A DNA stretch of 37,623 nucleotides from a virus. Location: positions 1 to 37,623 of the IMG/VR virus record IMGVR_UViG_3300008266_000598; one strand, 5' to 3'. Positions 1 to 8,275 of the stretch are shown piece by piece. Position numbers and translations under genes: made by a program. The stretch's first letter is position 1; every line of letters begins with the position of its first letter. The notes under the pieces were generated by a model that saw only the letters and a program-made list of their open reading frames with translations, made no database searches and had not been told where the DNA came from.

Positions 1-103
1 AGCAGGCTATTTACTTTTTAATTCAGCGTCAAGTGGTGCGGCTTTAATTTCAGGAACTTATACATTAGTAAATATTTCAGGAAATACTTGGATTGGAAGT
101 GGT
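1..103. repeat. Terminal overlap, left copy (same as 37521-37623)
   Basis: Bases 1-103 are identical to 37521-37623. The overlap lies inside a coding gene and the frame continues across it. This fits a circular or circularly permuted molecule assembled as a linear contig better than a biological direct terminal repeat. The unique length would be 37,520 bp. Confidence 0.95.
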
Positions 104-244
104 GTTCATAAAATGATTACAACGCAAATGCTTTTTTCAGGTGGAAGCAAAGCCCTTTCTGATGTTTTAACTCAAGTTCGCATTACGACAGTAAACGGCA
201 CAGATACATTCGATGCTGGTTCTATAAATATTCTTTACGAGTAA
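2..244 (+). CDS. C-terminal part of fibre-tip-like paralog III (gene begins at 37231)
   Basis: This is the 3' part of a gene whose 5' part is at 37231-37623; joining the two through the 103-base terminal overlap gives one uninterrupted 177-residue protein. Position 2 is the first full codon in the window. The tail ends in TVNGTDTFDAGSINILYE, almost identical to the ends of the proteins at 35802 and 36593. The stop (242-244) is 3 bases before the next start. The location at the end of the tail-fibre cluster suggests a receptor-binding or fibre-tip component; this is inferred from context and paralogy, not from a named family. Confidence 0.85.
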   Translation, partial: AGYLLFNSASSGAALISGTYTLVNISGNTWIGSGVHKMITTQMLFSGGSKALSDVLTQVRITTVNGTDTFDAGSINILYE

Positions 245-247
245 GCT

Positions 248-589
248 ATGACCGTTTACGTCAAAGTTCTGATCCCCGCCAAGATTGCTGAAAACACGCA
301 GACCACGCAGTACACTGCGGGTAACAACATCAGCGCTATCATTGACAAATTCACGGCGACTAACTTTAGTGGGTCTAGCGCCTCGTTGAGCGTGAACATT
401 GTCACGGTAGCGGATACGTCGGGCAATAAGAACTTGATTGTTAAGACTAAGAGCCTAGCCGCAGGCGAAACCTACACGTTTCCTGAGATCGTTGGGCAAG
501 CGCTAGAACCAGGTGGCTTCATCTCAACCATTGCTAGTGCAGCCACCGCCATTAACATTCGGTCTAACGGCCGTGAGATCTCAAGCTAA
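248..589 (+). CDS. Hypothetical virion-associated protein, 113 aa
   Basis: I do not recognise a named family. The protein is rich in Thr, Ser, Ala and Val with alternating polar and hydrophobic residues, as in small beta-sheet virion proteins. It has no signal peptide, membrane helix or catalytic motif that I can see. It starts 3 bases after the last fibre-tip paralog, and its stop codon shares one base with the ATG of the cupin-SET gene, so it sits inside the late structural operon. A minor tail or fibre-associated role is likely from context only. Confidence 0.8.
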   Translation: MTVYVKVLIPAKIAENTQTTQYTAGNNISAIIDKFTATNFSGSSASLSVNIVTVADTSGNKNLIVKTKSLAAGETYTFPEIVGQALEPGGFISTIASAATAINIRSNGREISS

Positions 590-1455
590 TGTTGCACACA
601 GTCAACGTCACTTACGGCAAAGGGTTTAAGGTACTGCTTCCTTTTGCACAAAAGATTGAGGCTTTACAAGAAAATCTTTTACAGATGCCTCAAGCTGACA
701 TTGTGACAACGCATACCTTTAAACCTAACATATACGAACGCGCTATCCGTATTCCCGCTTGGACTGTGCTAACAGGCGCAGAACATAAGACAGATTACAA
801 GATTCGCCTTGAAAAAGGTACGATTGCGGTCAATGTAGGTGATGAAGTCAAAATAATGACTGCGCCGTGTGAATTTGAAGCTAAAGCAGGCGCGCAACGC
901 GTAGGCCGCGTGTTTGACGAAGAAGTAGTTTGGGTTGATATTTATGACAACCCAGACAATTGCAAAGATATTGCAGTGCTTGAAGAACGTTTGTACGTTG
1001 TACCTGCTTGCGGTTTAGGTGAAAATAGAGTTGCATTAATGATTCAAAACGCACAAAATGACTATAATCTGTTTGTATCTCAACTTGGTCTTGACCAAGC
1101 GCAAATAAATGCGATTGTGCAAATTGAGAGTGACTTAATTGATATGCCTGAAGGATACGCTGTAGAGCTTAGAGATTCTAAGATCCACGGCAAAGGGTTG
1201 TTTGCAACCAAGCGTTTTGAAGCAGGTGAAGTCATCTGCCCAGGACGAATTAACGGTAAACGTACGCCTGCAGGCCGATTTATTAATCATTCTTTTGATA
1301 GTAATGTTATCCCAACGCTGGTTGGTGATGATATTAACGCCGTAGCTAAACGTATTATTCACATAGGTGAAGAATTATTAGTAGACTATAGATCATCAAT
1401 GAGAGTTAATTTTGGTATTGCTTTACAAGGAGAATTGCCATGTCAGGATGGGTAG
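589..1455 (+). CDS. Cupin-like / SET-domain fusion protein (putative protein lysine methyltransferase)
   Basis: This 288-residue protein has two parts. Residues about 40-137 look like the cupin-like domain common in phage proteins (HTF near 42, IPAWTVLTGAEHK at 55-67, a Trp/Asp-rich strand near 115-119). Residues about 190-270 form a compact SET domain with GKGLFA (201-206), the RFINHS core (230-235) followed by N239, and GEELLVDY (260-267), whose Tyr is the expected catalytic residue. SET domains transfer a methyl group from S-adenosylmethionine to lysine. No post-SET cysteine cluster is present. The gene starts by a one-base overlap with the gene before it and runs 16 bases into the next. 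The substrate is unknown; a virion or host protein is possible. Confidence 0.85.
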   Translation: MLHTVNVTYGKGFKVLLPFAQKIEALQENLLQMPQADIVTTHTFKPNIYERAIRIPAWTVLTGAEHKTDYKIRLEKGTIAVNVGDEVKIMTAPCEFEAKAGAQRVGRVFDEEVVWVDIYDNPDNCKDIAVLEERLYVVPACGLGENRVALMIQNAQNDYNLFVSQLGLDQAQINAIVQIESDLIDMPEGYAVELRDSKIHGKGLFATKRFEAGEVICPGRINGKRTPAGRFINHSFDSNVIPTLVGDDINAVAKRIIHIGEELLVDYRSSMRVNFGIALQGELPCQDG

Positions 1456-2186
1456 CCGGTGCCGTAGTAGTAGGATCAGTAGCCTCTGGCTATATGAGTT
1501 CACAAGCCGCTAAAAGCGCCGCTAGAACACAGGCCGAGGCGTCAGATAGGGCTATTGCAGCGCAACAAGCGGGGTTGTCAGAACAACAAGCTATTAGCGC
1601 CCCTTATGTAGATAAAGGTACGGAAGCCATGAACCGCCTTGCGGCCATGACTGAACCTGGCGGCGAGTATTATGAACCTTTCTCCCAGACCGATTTTAAA
1701 CAAGACCCTGGTTACGCTTTTAGGCTTAAAGAAGGTATAAAAGCGCTCAACGCAAACGCAGCCGCTAGGGGTGGTTTAATCTCTGGTAACGCGCTAAGAG
1801 CCGCTACAGCCTACGGTCAAGAAATGGGATCGCAAGAGTACACCAACGCGTTCAATCGGTACTATGCCGAACGTAGCAACAAAATGGATCCGTTAAAATT
1901 CTTAACTGGTGTGGGGCAAGCTGCGGGTGCAGGGCAAGCGTCTAACATCGGCGCAGCAACAGGAAACATAGCTAATTTGACAACAGGCGCTGGAAACGCG
2001 ATGGCAGCGGGGCAAGTTGGCTCTGCTAATGCGTATGCCAATGCTATTGGGCAAGGCATTAGCCAATATCAAACAAATCAATTAATAAATAGATTTACCC
2101 CACAAAACTCACCTAATTTTTACTCTAATACAAGAGCAGGTGGCCCCGCGCCCGTCACCGATTACAGCACTGCATATACAGGGTAA
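1440..2186 (+). CDS. Probable DNA-ejection (internal virion) protein, 248 aa
   Basis: The N-terminus is a Gly/Ala/Val hydrophobic segment (about residues 4-20), then an Ala/Gln-rich helical region, a conserved-looking stretch around PGYAFRLKEGIKALN and AARGGLISGNALRA, and an Ala/Gly-rich tail. This layout matches phage DNA-transfer proteins that are ejected with the genome in short-tailed phages. It is the first of three consecutive genes of this sort (to 5805), and its start overlaps the SET gene by 16 bases. The ejection role is inferred from family resemblance and position; the exact P22 or T7 equivalent cannot be assigned. Confidence 0.7.
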   Translation: MSGWVAGAVVVGSVASGYMSSQAAKSAARTQAEASDRAIAAQQAGLSEQQAISAPYVDKGTEAMNRLAAMTEPGGEYYEPFSQTDFKQDPGYAFRLKEGIKALNANAAARGGLISGNALRAATAYGQEMGSQEYTNAFNRYYAERSNKMDPLKFLTGVGQAAGAGQASNIGAATGNIANLTTGAGNAMAAGQVGSANAYANAIGQGISQYQTNQLINRFTPQNSPNFYSNTRAGGPAPVTDYSTAYTG

Positions 2187-2195
2187 GGAATAATT

Positions 2196-3479
2196 ATGCC
2201 AATCGATCCAAGTATTCCCTTACAAGTTAAGAATATAAAACTAGAGTCGCCTATGAATCAATTGGCGATGATGGGTGAGGCCGTCAAATTAGGCGAAATG
2301 CAACGCGGCGTAGATACACAAAACAAGCTGCGCGAATTGTATTCCCAAGGCATCGACGTTAGTACACCTGAAGGGTTTAAGCAAGTAGCATCCCTTGACC
2401 CTGCAACCGCGCTAAAGCTAAGGGCTGACGCGTTGCAAGGGCAAAAACTTCAAGGCGAGATTAAGAAAACAGGTTTTGAACTTACCGAAAAAGGTATGAA
2501 TATTATGCGCGAGCGTAGTAAAGACCTTCTTCAAAATCCATCAAACGAAAATTATATTGCCCATATACAAGAAGGTTTACGTGACGGTTTAATTAGCCCA
2601 GAACAAGCAAAGCGCAGCGTACAAATTTACACAGCTATCCCCGCTAATGAGCGTGTGGCGTACATTACACAAGGTTTAGCTAAAGCCGAAAAACTTTACG
2701 AAACAAAAACCATTAGTGCAGCGCAACAACAATCTGATCTTACAGCGCGCCGTGGTCAAGACATTACCGCTCAAACAACCATGCGTGGTCAAGATATTGG
2801 TCGTATTCCTGTAGGCTACCGTATGACGCCAGAAGGTACAATTGAAGCAATTCCCGGTGGCCCAACTACTACGCCAATTTCGCCTAAAGAAATGCAAGTA
2901 CGAGAGGCTAAGTTTCCACAAGCTACGTCCGCACTTAAATCGTTTGACGCTAAATCTGATGAACTTATTCGCGATATTCAACGTTTGCGTAATCATCCTG
3001 GTCTTAACAGCATTACAGGTATTGTTTACGGTCGTACGCCTAGCGTTACTAAAGAAGGTCGTGAAGCACAGGCTTTATACGATAAAGTTACCGCAGGTTT
3101 GCAGTTTAAAGAACTTCAAGATATGCGTAACGCTTCACCCACAGGTGGCGCATTAGGTAACGTATCGAACCAAGAAGGTCAGTTCTTACGTCAAGCCGCA
3201 GGCGCACTAGATCGTACGCAAGAACCCGGAAGCGTTCAAGCTGAATTAGATCGTATTGCTAACTCTGTTAGTGGATCAAAACAACGGCTTCGTGAAGCCT
3301 ACGATATGACCTATGATTACAAAGGTCTTGGTGGCGGTGCGGCTGCACCTAGCGCTGCGCCTGCTACTCCTTCCGCGCCAAGTGCAGGCGGTAACAGCGT
3401 AACAATCCCTGGCGGTAAAGTATTAACGTTCCCAACACCAGAAGCGGCAGCAGCGTACAAAAAAGCAGCGGGGTTATAA
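2196..3479 (+). CDS. Probable internal virion / ejection protein, 427 aa
   Basis: This is a long, mainly helical and polar protein with no enzymatic motif that I can see. The middle has repeated GQDI-type segments (RRGQDITAQ and MRGQDIGRI near residues 186-205), and the C-terminus is a low-complexity Ala/Pro/Ser/Gly linker followed by a short conserved-looking tail (FPTPEAAAAYKKAAGL). It lies 9 bases after the gene before it and ends one base before the next start, within a row of three large late genes preceding lysis. That position is typical for podovirus ejection proteins. The function is inferred from context. Confidence 0.6.
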   Translation: MPIDPSIPLQVKNIKLESPMNQLAMMGEAVKLGEMQRGVDTQNKLRELYSQGIDVSTPEGFKQVASLDPATALKLRADALQGQKLQGEIKKTGFELTEKGMNIMRERSKDLLQNPSNENYIAHIQEGLRDGLISPEQAKRSVQIYTAIPANERVAYITQGLAKAEKLYETKTISAAQQQSDLTARRGQDITAQTTMRGQDIGRIPVGYRMTPEGTIEAIPGGPTTTPISPKEMQVREAKFPQATSALKSFDAKSDELIRDIQRLRNHPGLNSITGIVYGRTPSVTKEGREAQALYDKVTAGLQFKELQDMRNASPTGGALGNVSNQEGQFLRQAAGALDRTQEPGSVQAELDRIANSVSGSKQRLREAYDMTYDYKGLGGGAAAPSAAPATPSAPSAGGNSVTIPGGKVLTFPTPEAAAAYKKAAGL

Positions 3480-3480
3480 C

Positions 3481-5805
3481 ATGGCCGTAGACTACGAAGC
3501 CCTTGCAAAGCAATTTGGTGGCTCGGCTGCCCCTGCGCCTGATACTAAGATTGACTATGAAGCCTTAGCCAAACAGTTTGGCGGTGGCGTAGCAGAACAA
3601 GTCAGCCCTCGTCGGCAAATGGTTGAGGCAGAGTTGCGTAGCGCTGTTGCGCCTTTTGCGGGTTTTAGTAAAGGTGCAGGCAACATTATGTTTGGTGGTC
3701 AGCGTTTAGTTGGTAAGGGTTTAGAAGCCGTAGGAAATTTATTCCCTGCCGATCAAACTTTATCTAGTTTAGTTACGGGGCAACGTGTATTAAATCCAGT
3801 TGAACAAGCTGGTCGTGCCTTAATTGAGGACGCTGCACGTCGCCAAGCCGAACAAGAAGCGTTTATAGTCCCCTATAAAGCCGTAGCACCTACCGCAACA
3901 GGCGCAGGTGAATTTACAGGTGAAGTTGTTAGTACCTTGCCAGTTGGCGGTGTAATTGCCAAAGGCGTTAGCAAGATACCAGGCGCAGGCAATGTGGCAG
4001 AAGCCATTAGAACAGGTGGCTTTAGAACAGGCGCAGCTGCACCCACTACTTTTGGTGGCCGTGCTGCCGATGTAGCAACACGGGCTGGTGGCGGTGCTGT
4101 AGTGGGCGGTACATCCGCTGCCCTTATTAACCCTGAAGAAGCTGGTACAGGTACAGTAATTGGCGCTGCTGCGCCGTTTGTATTGCCTACTGTTGGCAAA
4201 TATGTTGCCCAAGCAGGCGGTAAATTTATTGATGCCGTAACAGGCAAATTAGCCAATGTTGAAGCGGGTAAAGTTGCCCGTGAAGTAGCAGGCGATCAGA
4301 TCAATCAGATTCGTGCCGCTAACAAATTAGCGCCTTTAGACATTAGTGCAGCCCAAGCCGCTGCCGGTATTGACAACGATGTATATCAGGCGTTTTTAGA
4401 CTTTGTGGCGGGTAAAGACAAGTCTAGTTACTTCCGCGTGTTAAAAGACACGCAAAAAGCAGATCAATTAAATCGTTTAGCGCAGTTAGCTGGTGGGCCA
4501 ACTTTGACCGAAAACTTAACGTCGGTTGGTCAATTTAAAAATGCGCTTAACAATTTAATGACCCCAATCCGTGAAACCGAGTTGGCAGCTGCCAATATTG
4601 CGGGTACAACCGGCAAGCGTTTGCAACAAGAAGCCAACGTATTAGCCGAAGCTGCTACAGGCAAGGTTCAAGATGTACGGCGCTTTGTAGGTGCTATACC
4701 CCGTGCAGAAGCACTAGCCAAAGGCAAAGTAACTGTAACAGGATTACCTGCTAGTTCGCTTTACAACTATCCTGCTGAATTAGCCAAAAAAGCCGATGAG
4801 GTGGCTTCACAAGCTGCCGAGGCATCTTTACGCTTTGGTGAAGCTGGGCGGTTTAAACAAGCTGCCGTAGATAGCTTAGAGGCATACGGCCTTAGACCAT
4901 TAACATCCGACTCTATTTTGAGCCGTTTGGGTGGCATTTTGCGTAACCCTGAGTTTGCGGGTAACGATGTCATTGAAGGCGCTGTCCGCAATTTTGGTGA
5001 TGACGTAGTTAAGTGGACTGACCAAGGCGGTGTTATTGATGCTTTTGCCTTGGATAGCCTACGCAAGAACTCAGTCAATGCAGCCATTGAAAAGCTACGC
5101 CCAGGCTTAGATCAAACATCCAAAAAGAACTTGGCTGCGGGTGTGTTAGCTCAACTTAAAACACCAATTATTAACGCCGTTGAAGAAGCGGGCGGTACAG
5201 GCTATGGTCAATACTTGCGTGATTATGCTGCAAACGCACAGTTAATTGACCGCCGTAAGTTGGCAGGCAAAGCCCTAGAAATGCTTAACAAGTCGCCTGA
5301 CGAGTTTACGCGTCTAGTTAAAGGCAACAATCCTGATGCCGTAGAAGCCGTCTTTGGCCCCGGCAGTTTTAATATTTTTAAAGAGATGGGTACAGACATC
5401 AAGCCCATGCAACAAATTGCTGATGAGTTGTTGCGTGACGCTAAAATTGGCGAACAAGTCAAAGCAGGTCGCCGCGCTTTAGGTCTTGAAAAAGAAAGCA
5501 TGGCAGAAAAGATTCCAGGCTTCGTAGGCTACAAGACTGCAATTGCCAAAAAAGTATTGCAAACGCTAGAAGGCAAAGTAAGCAAAAAGACTATTGGCAT
5601 TTTGTCGGATGCAGCCAAAACAGGCAAAGCGATGAATGAAGTGTTAGACACGCTCCCAGCTGATGAGCGTATTAAAGCGTTTGACCTTTTGACCAAAAGC
5701 AAAGATTGGAACCGCGCTGTAACATCTGGCGCAATTATGCTTACAATACCCCCAGCTAACAACTTAGCACCTGACCAACAAAACCAAAATGCACTGGCTC
5801 GTTAA
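3481..5805 (+). CDS. Large internal virion / ejection protein, 774 aa
   Basis: This is one of the longest proteins of the genome. It opens with a duplicated motif, DYEALAKQFGG at about residues 4-14 and again at 25-35, separated by an Ala/Pro linker. A Gly/Ala-rich segment (about 140-260) could be membrane-active, and the rest is a long helical region. I see no catalytic motif. The last base of the stop codon is the first base of the next ATG. Its length, Gly/Ala-rich stretch and position just before the lysis genes fit an ejected DNA-translocation protein of a short-tailed phage. Homology to a named protein is not claimed. Confidence 0.65.
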   Translation: MAVDYEALAKQFGGSAAPAPDTKIDYEALAKQFGGGVAEQVSPRRQMVEAELRSAVAPFAGFSKGAGNIMFGGQRLVGKGLEAVGNLFPADQTLSSLVTGQRVLNPVEQAGRALIEDAARRQAEQEAFIVPYKAVAPTATGAGEFTGEVVSTLPVGGVIAKGVSKIPGAGNVAEAIRTGGFRTGAAAPTTFGGRAADVATRAGGGAVVGGTSAALINPEEAGTGTVIGAAAPFVLPTVGKYVAQAGGKFIDAVTGKLANVEAGKVAREVAGDQINQIRAANKLAPLDISAAQAAAGIDNDVYQAFLDFVAGKDKSSYFRVLKDTQKADQLNRLAQLAGGPTLTENLTSVGQFKNALNNLMTPIRETELAAANIAGTTGKRLQQEANVLAEAATGKVQDVRRFVGAIPRAEALAKGKVTVTGLPASSLYNYPAELAKKADEVASQAAEASLRFGEAGRFKQAAVDSLEAYGLRPLTSDSILSRLGGILRNPEFAGNDVIEGAVRNFGDDVVKWTDQGGVIDAFALDSLRKNSVNAAIEKLRPGLDQTSKKNLAAGVLAQLKTPIINAVEEAGGTGYGQYLRDYAANAQLIDRRKLAGKALEMLNKSPDEFTRLVKGNNPDAVEAVFGPGSFNIFKEMGTDIKPMQQIADELLRDAKIGEQVKAGRRALGLEKESMAEKIPGFVGYKTAIAKKVLQTLEGKVSKKTIGILSDAAKTGKAMNEVLDTLPADERIKAFDLLTKSKDWNRAVTSGAIMLTIPPANNLAPDQQNQNALAR

Positions 5806-6059
5806 TGGAACAAACTCTTATCAACTGGATTTTTGCCGGCGGTGGCGCGGCTTTTGGCTGGGTGCTTAAAGTCGTGTGGGACGCTATTCAAGACTTAAAA
5901 AAGGACATTCGCCAGATCGAGCGTGATCTGCCCGAAGTCTATGTGCGCCGTGATGATTTTAAAGACGCCGTTAAAGAAATTAAAGATGACATGAAAGCGG
6001 GGTTTGCGAGTGTTGACTCTACCCTACGTTTAATTTTTAAAAAACTTGACGAAAAATAA
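5805..6059 (+). CDS. Small membrane-anchored coiled-coil protein, 84 aa
   Basis: One hydrophobic segment (about residues 5-27, with a Gly-Gly-Gly-Ala core) is followed by a charged helical tail with heptad-like spacing and the string YVRRDDF near residue 46. Many tailed phages carry such a protein next to the ejection and lysis genes, without a firm function. The start overlaps the previous stop by one base. It could be an accessory holin or spanin-like protein, but I see neither a lipobox nor the paired spanin arrangement. The call rests on topology and position. Confidence 0.7.
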   Translation: MEQTLINWIFAGGGAAFGWVLKVVWDAIQDLKKDIRQIERDLPEVYVRRDDFKDAVKEIKDDMKAGFASVDSTLRLIFKKLDEK

Positions 6060-6097
6060 CTGCCACACTTTTAAAATGACCTACGTTAACTTAATTT

Positions 6098-6550
6098 ATG
6101 GCAGACGAACTTGGACTATCGGCAGGCGCCAAAGGCATTAGTGAAGGCTTTAAGACTGGTCGAGAAGCTGGGCGGGAGATTGGCAAGAATATTGAAGAAG
6201 TACAGAAGGAAGCGGTAGATGTAGCAAGACAAAGAGCGCAAGCCAAGATTCGTGAGCGCAGAGAAGCAGAATTAAAGAAGGAACGGGCAATATATAAAGC
6301 CCTTGAGCAGTACAAGCATGAAAAAAAGATTTCGGATGAAGAATACAAGTTACGGATTGATTTTATCAAGCAGTACGGAACTAAAGAGTGGCAAAAATTG
6401 ATAGATATTAAGACCCAAATTGAGAAGTTAGAAAAAGCAGATAAGGCGTACTTTGACGCTGAATTAGCCAAAGTTCGTTGGGTGCAATTTTGGTGCTTTT
6501 TAATTGCTGCTTGGATTTCGTGGTATATCGTATGGGGGAGTAAAAAATAA
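6098..6550 (+). CDS. Coiled-coil protein with C-terminal membrane anchor, 150 aa
   Basis: The N-terminal 25 residues are Gly-rich and polar. Residues about 30-125 are dominated by Lys, Glu, Arg and Ala, as in a long helix or coiled coil. The last 25 residues contain one Trp-rich membrane segment (VQFWCFLIAAWISWYIVW). The protein is therefore probably tail-anchored in the inner membrane with its coiled coil in the cytoplasm. It sits between the 84-residue membrane protein and the holin, and its stop shares one base with the holin start, which points to a lysis-linked role. No family assigned. Confidence 0.7.
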   Translation: MADELGLSAGAKGISEGFKTGREAGREIGKNIEEVQKEAVDVARQRAQAKIRERREAELKKERAIYKALEQYKHEKKISDEEYKLRIDFIKQYGTKEWQKLIDIKTQIEKLEKADKAYFDAELAKVRWVQFWCFLIAAWISWYIVWGSKK

Positions 6551-6960
6551 TGTTTCCACTAACCGCATTAGTTGATGTTGGGATGAAGGTCTTAGACAAG
6601 TTCATCCCTGATCCAGAAGCCAAAGCCAAAGCCCAAGCCGAACTCCTCAAGATGCAGCAAGAGGGCAGACTAGCTGAACTAAACGCCGACATGAACGAGC
6701 AAAACAATATCTCGGATCGTTGGAAAGCTGACCTTGCTAGTGACTCGTGGTTGTCTAAAAACATACGGCCTATGTCATTGGTAGCTATTTTTGCAGGTTA
6801 CTTCTTGTTTGCCATGATGTCTGCATTTGGCTATGACGCTAAAGAATCGTATGTAAACCTGTTAGGTCAATGGGGTATGCTGATTATGAGCGCATATTTT
6901 GGCGGGCGTACCCTAGAAAAGATCATGGATATGAAATCCAAGGAAAAAAAAGATGCTTGA
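6550..6960 (+). CDS. Holin, 3TM / GTA-holin type
   Basis: The 136 residues have the layout of the GTA_holin_3TM family: a short amphipathic N-terminus with FIPDPEAKAKAQ near residue 18, a charged helix, a Trp-Ser-Asp-containing stretch before SKNIRPMSL, then hydrophobic segments at about 76-95 (LVAIFAGYFLFAMMSAF) and 104-120 (LLGQWGMLIMSAYFGG). Holins form the inner-membrane lesion that lets endolysin reach the cell wall. The gene starts on the last base of the gene before it and overlaps the endolysin by 8 bases, consistent with coupled expression of a lysis cassette. Confidence 0.85.
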   Translation: MFPLTALVDVGMKVLDKFIPDPEAKAKAQAELLKMQQEGRLAELNADMNEQNNISDRWKADLASDSWLSKNIRPMSLVAIFAGYFLFAMMSAFGYDAKESYVNLLGQWGMLIMSAYFGGRTLEKIMDMKSKEKKDA

Positions 6961-7540
6961 GTCGCAACTGCTTGCCCTTGGCATTGACGGCAAATGGAAA
7001 GAGCCGTTAGAAGAAACCTTTGCTAAATACGAGATCAACACCAATGACCGCCAGGCGTGCTTTCTTGGTCAATGTATGCACGAATCAGGCGGGTTTAAGT
7101 TCTTGCGTGAGAACCTCAATTACAGCGCCAAGGCGCTTATGGCTACATGGCCGTCCCGCTTTCCTGATTTAGACACGGCTACGGCGCATGAACGCCAGCC
7201 TGACAAGATCGCCAATAAGGTTTATGGCGGTCGGATGGGTAATACTGAAGATGGCGATGGAGCCAAGTACATTGGCAGAGGGCTAATCCAAACCACCGGC
7301 AAAGAGAACTATACGCACTGTGGTGAGGCGTTAGGCATCGACTTAGTATCTGCGCCCCAACTTTTAGAAGAACCGCGCTACGCTGCTTTATCGGCGGGTT
7401 GGTTCTGGAATAAACGGGGGTTAAACGCTTTAGCCGATCAAGGCGATATTGACACCATGACCAAACGGATCAATGGCGGCAATATCGGTCTAGCTGATCG
7501 TAAGGCTAAAATTGATAAAGTGCGGTCTATTCTTGGTTAA
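6953..7540 (+). CDS. Endolysin, glycoside hydrolase family 19-like
   Basis: The 195-residue protein is a single-domain chitinase-class lysozyme of the type that cuts the glycan strand of peptidoglycan. The expected landmarks are present: the catalytic-site string MHESGGF (42-48, E44), the KIANKVYGGRMGN segment (85-97) and GRGLIQTTGKENY (108-120). There is no signal peptide or cell-wall-binding domain, so export depends on the holin just upstream, with which it overlaps by 8 bases. It is the last gene of the rightward late block. A small leftward gene overlaps its 3' end by 14 bases. Confidence 0.9.
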   Translation: MLESQLLALGIDGKWKEPLEETFAKYEINTNDRQACFLGQCMHESGGFKFLRENLNYSAKALMATWPSRFPDLDTATAHERQPDKIANKVYGGRMGNTEDGDGAKYIGRGLIQTTGKENYTHCGEALGIDLVSAPQLLEEPRYAALSAGWFWNKRGLNALADQGDIDTMTKRINGGNIGLADRKAKIDKVRSILG

Positions 7541-7613
7541 TCATAAAAACAATAACCGCAATAAACCCTAAAATTATGATCGCATCAAAAAGTAGCGCTT
7601 CGTCGTTGCTCAT
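7527..7613 (-). CDS. Tiny membrane protein, 28 aa
   Basis: The short frame encodes an acidic start (MSNDEALLFD) followed by one strongly hydrophobic stretch (about residues 11-25) and a short polar tail. Its ATG overlaps the stop of the upstream gene as ATGA, which supports translational coupling, and it ends 14 bases inside the convergent endolysin gene. It is the last gene of the leftward block. No known family; a membrane micropeptide is the plain reading. Confidence 0.5.
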   Translation of the reverse strand: MSNDEALLFDAIIILGFIAVIVFMINQE

Positions 7614-7819
7614 CGGATTCTAGCTACCTTGGCTTTACGAAGAACCATTTCGTATTCTTCTTTAGCCTTATCGTCTAATTTGCGTAAGGGTAATTCCTGA
7701 TAATACTTCCACTTCTGTTGATACTCGACTAGTTCAGAAGGGGGCGTCCAGCCGTGCTGGGTTCTCCAACGCTCGGCAATGTCGGTGCCAGAAGGTGTCC
7801 AAATATGTGGGTTTTTCAT
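7610..7819 (-). CDS. Hypothetical protein, 69 aa
   Basis: This small basic protein (start MKNPHIWTPSGT) has several Trp residues in its first half and a Lys/Glu/Arg-rich helical C-terminus. A good ribosome binding site (GGGAG) lies about 8 bases upstream of the ATG, overlapping the end of the gene before it. Its stop overlaps the start of the 28-residue membrane protein. I do not recognise a family. It belongs to the run of small leftward genes downstream of the helicase. Confidence 0.7.
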   Translation of the reverse strand: MKNPHIWTPSGTDIAERWRTQHGWTPPSELVEYQQKWKYYQELPLRKLDDKAKEEYEMVLRKAKVARIR

Positions 7820-7821
7820 GC

Positions 7822-8136
7822 TTATCTCCCAAAAATTGCGTCAAACTGTGGGGTCAGGGACGGCGATTGAAACATCGGTACAGGGATGACCAAGGGTACG
7901 TTGTTGTTAAAGAGTTGACCTTGGTATTGACCCGTTGCGCCGTATAGCGAAGTGGTATTACCGCTTTGAAACGCCTGCCCTTGATACTGACCTGTTGCGC
8001 CATAAAACGAAGTGACGTTGCCACTTTGGAAGGTCTGCCCCAAGTATTGCCCGTTGGGGCCATAGATCGAGGTTGATTGTGCTGCGACGTTAACGCTGAT
8101 TAATGCTGTTGCTATTATTAGACTGAACTTCATCAT
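7822..8136 (-). CDS. Exported repeat protein, 104 aa
   Basis: The first 19 residues form a classical Sec signal peptide (MMKFSLIIATALISVNVAAQ, likely cleaved near the Ala-Gln). The mature part holds three tandem repeats of about 20 residues with the core YGxxGQYxGQxFxSGNxTS, then a hydrophobic Pro/Val segment and a short tail. The repeats should form a small beta-rich, Gly/Gln-rich structure in the periplasm or at the cell surface. An AGGAGA ribosome binding site lies just upstream; two adjacent ATG codons (8136 and 8133) are possible, the second better spaced. Its start overlaps the previous gene by 47 bases. Function unknown. Confidence 0.75.
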   Translation of the reverse strand: MMKFSLIIATALISVNVAAQSTSIYGPNGQYLGQTFQSGNVTSFYGATGQYQGQAFQSGNTTSLYGATGQYQGQLFNNNVPLVIPVPMFQSPSLTPQFDAIFGR

Positions 8137-8275
8137 ATTTTCTCCTTTTGTTTAAATCGCGATACGCTTCTAGTGCTGTTTTTAAATCAGCTTGCAAGTG
8201 CAATATTTCTTGATAACTAGCGTTTGCAAACTGCTCTAAATTCTCACGGCTCCATGTCTTAAAGTCTGGTGTCAT
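8090..8275 (-). CDS. Hypothetical protein, 61 aa
   Basis: This small, mostly helical polar protein starts MTPDFKTWSREN and has Leu and Ala spacing that suggests one amphipathic helix (about residues 12-45). The ATG overlaps the previous stop as ATGA. Its last 47 bases overlap the start of the exported repeat protein in another frame. No family recognised. The tight overlap on both sides supports it being a real member of the leftward operon. Confidence 0.6.
   Translation of the reverse strand: MTPDFKTWSRENLEQFANASYQEILHLQADLKTALEAYRDLNKRRKYDEVQSNNSNSINQR

Noticed and set aside
3820-4256. Two long minus-strand frames inside the large ejection protein gene
   Set aside because: They are antisense shadows of an Ala/Gly-rich gene, with no family resemblance and no upstream signals.
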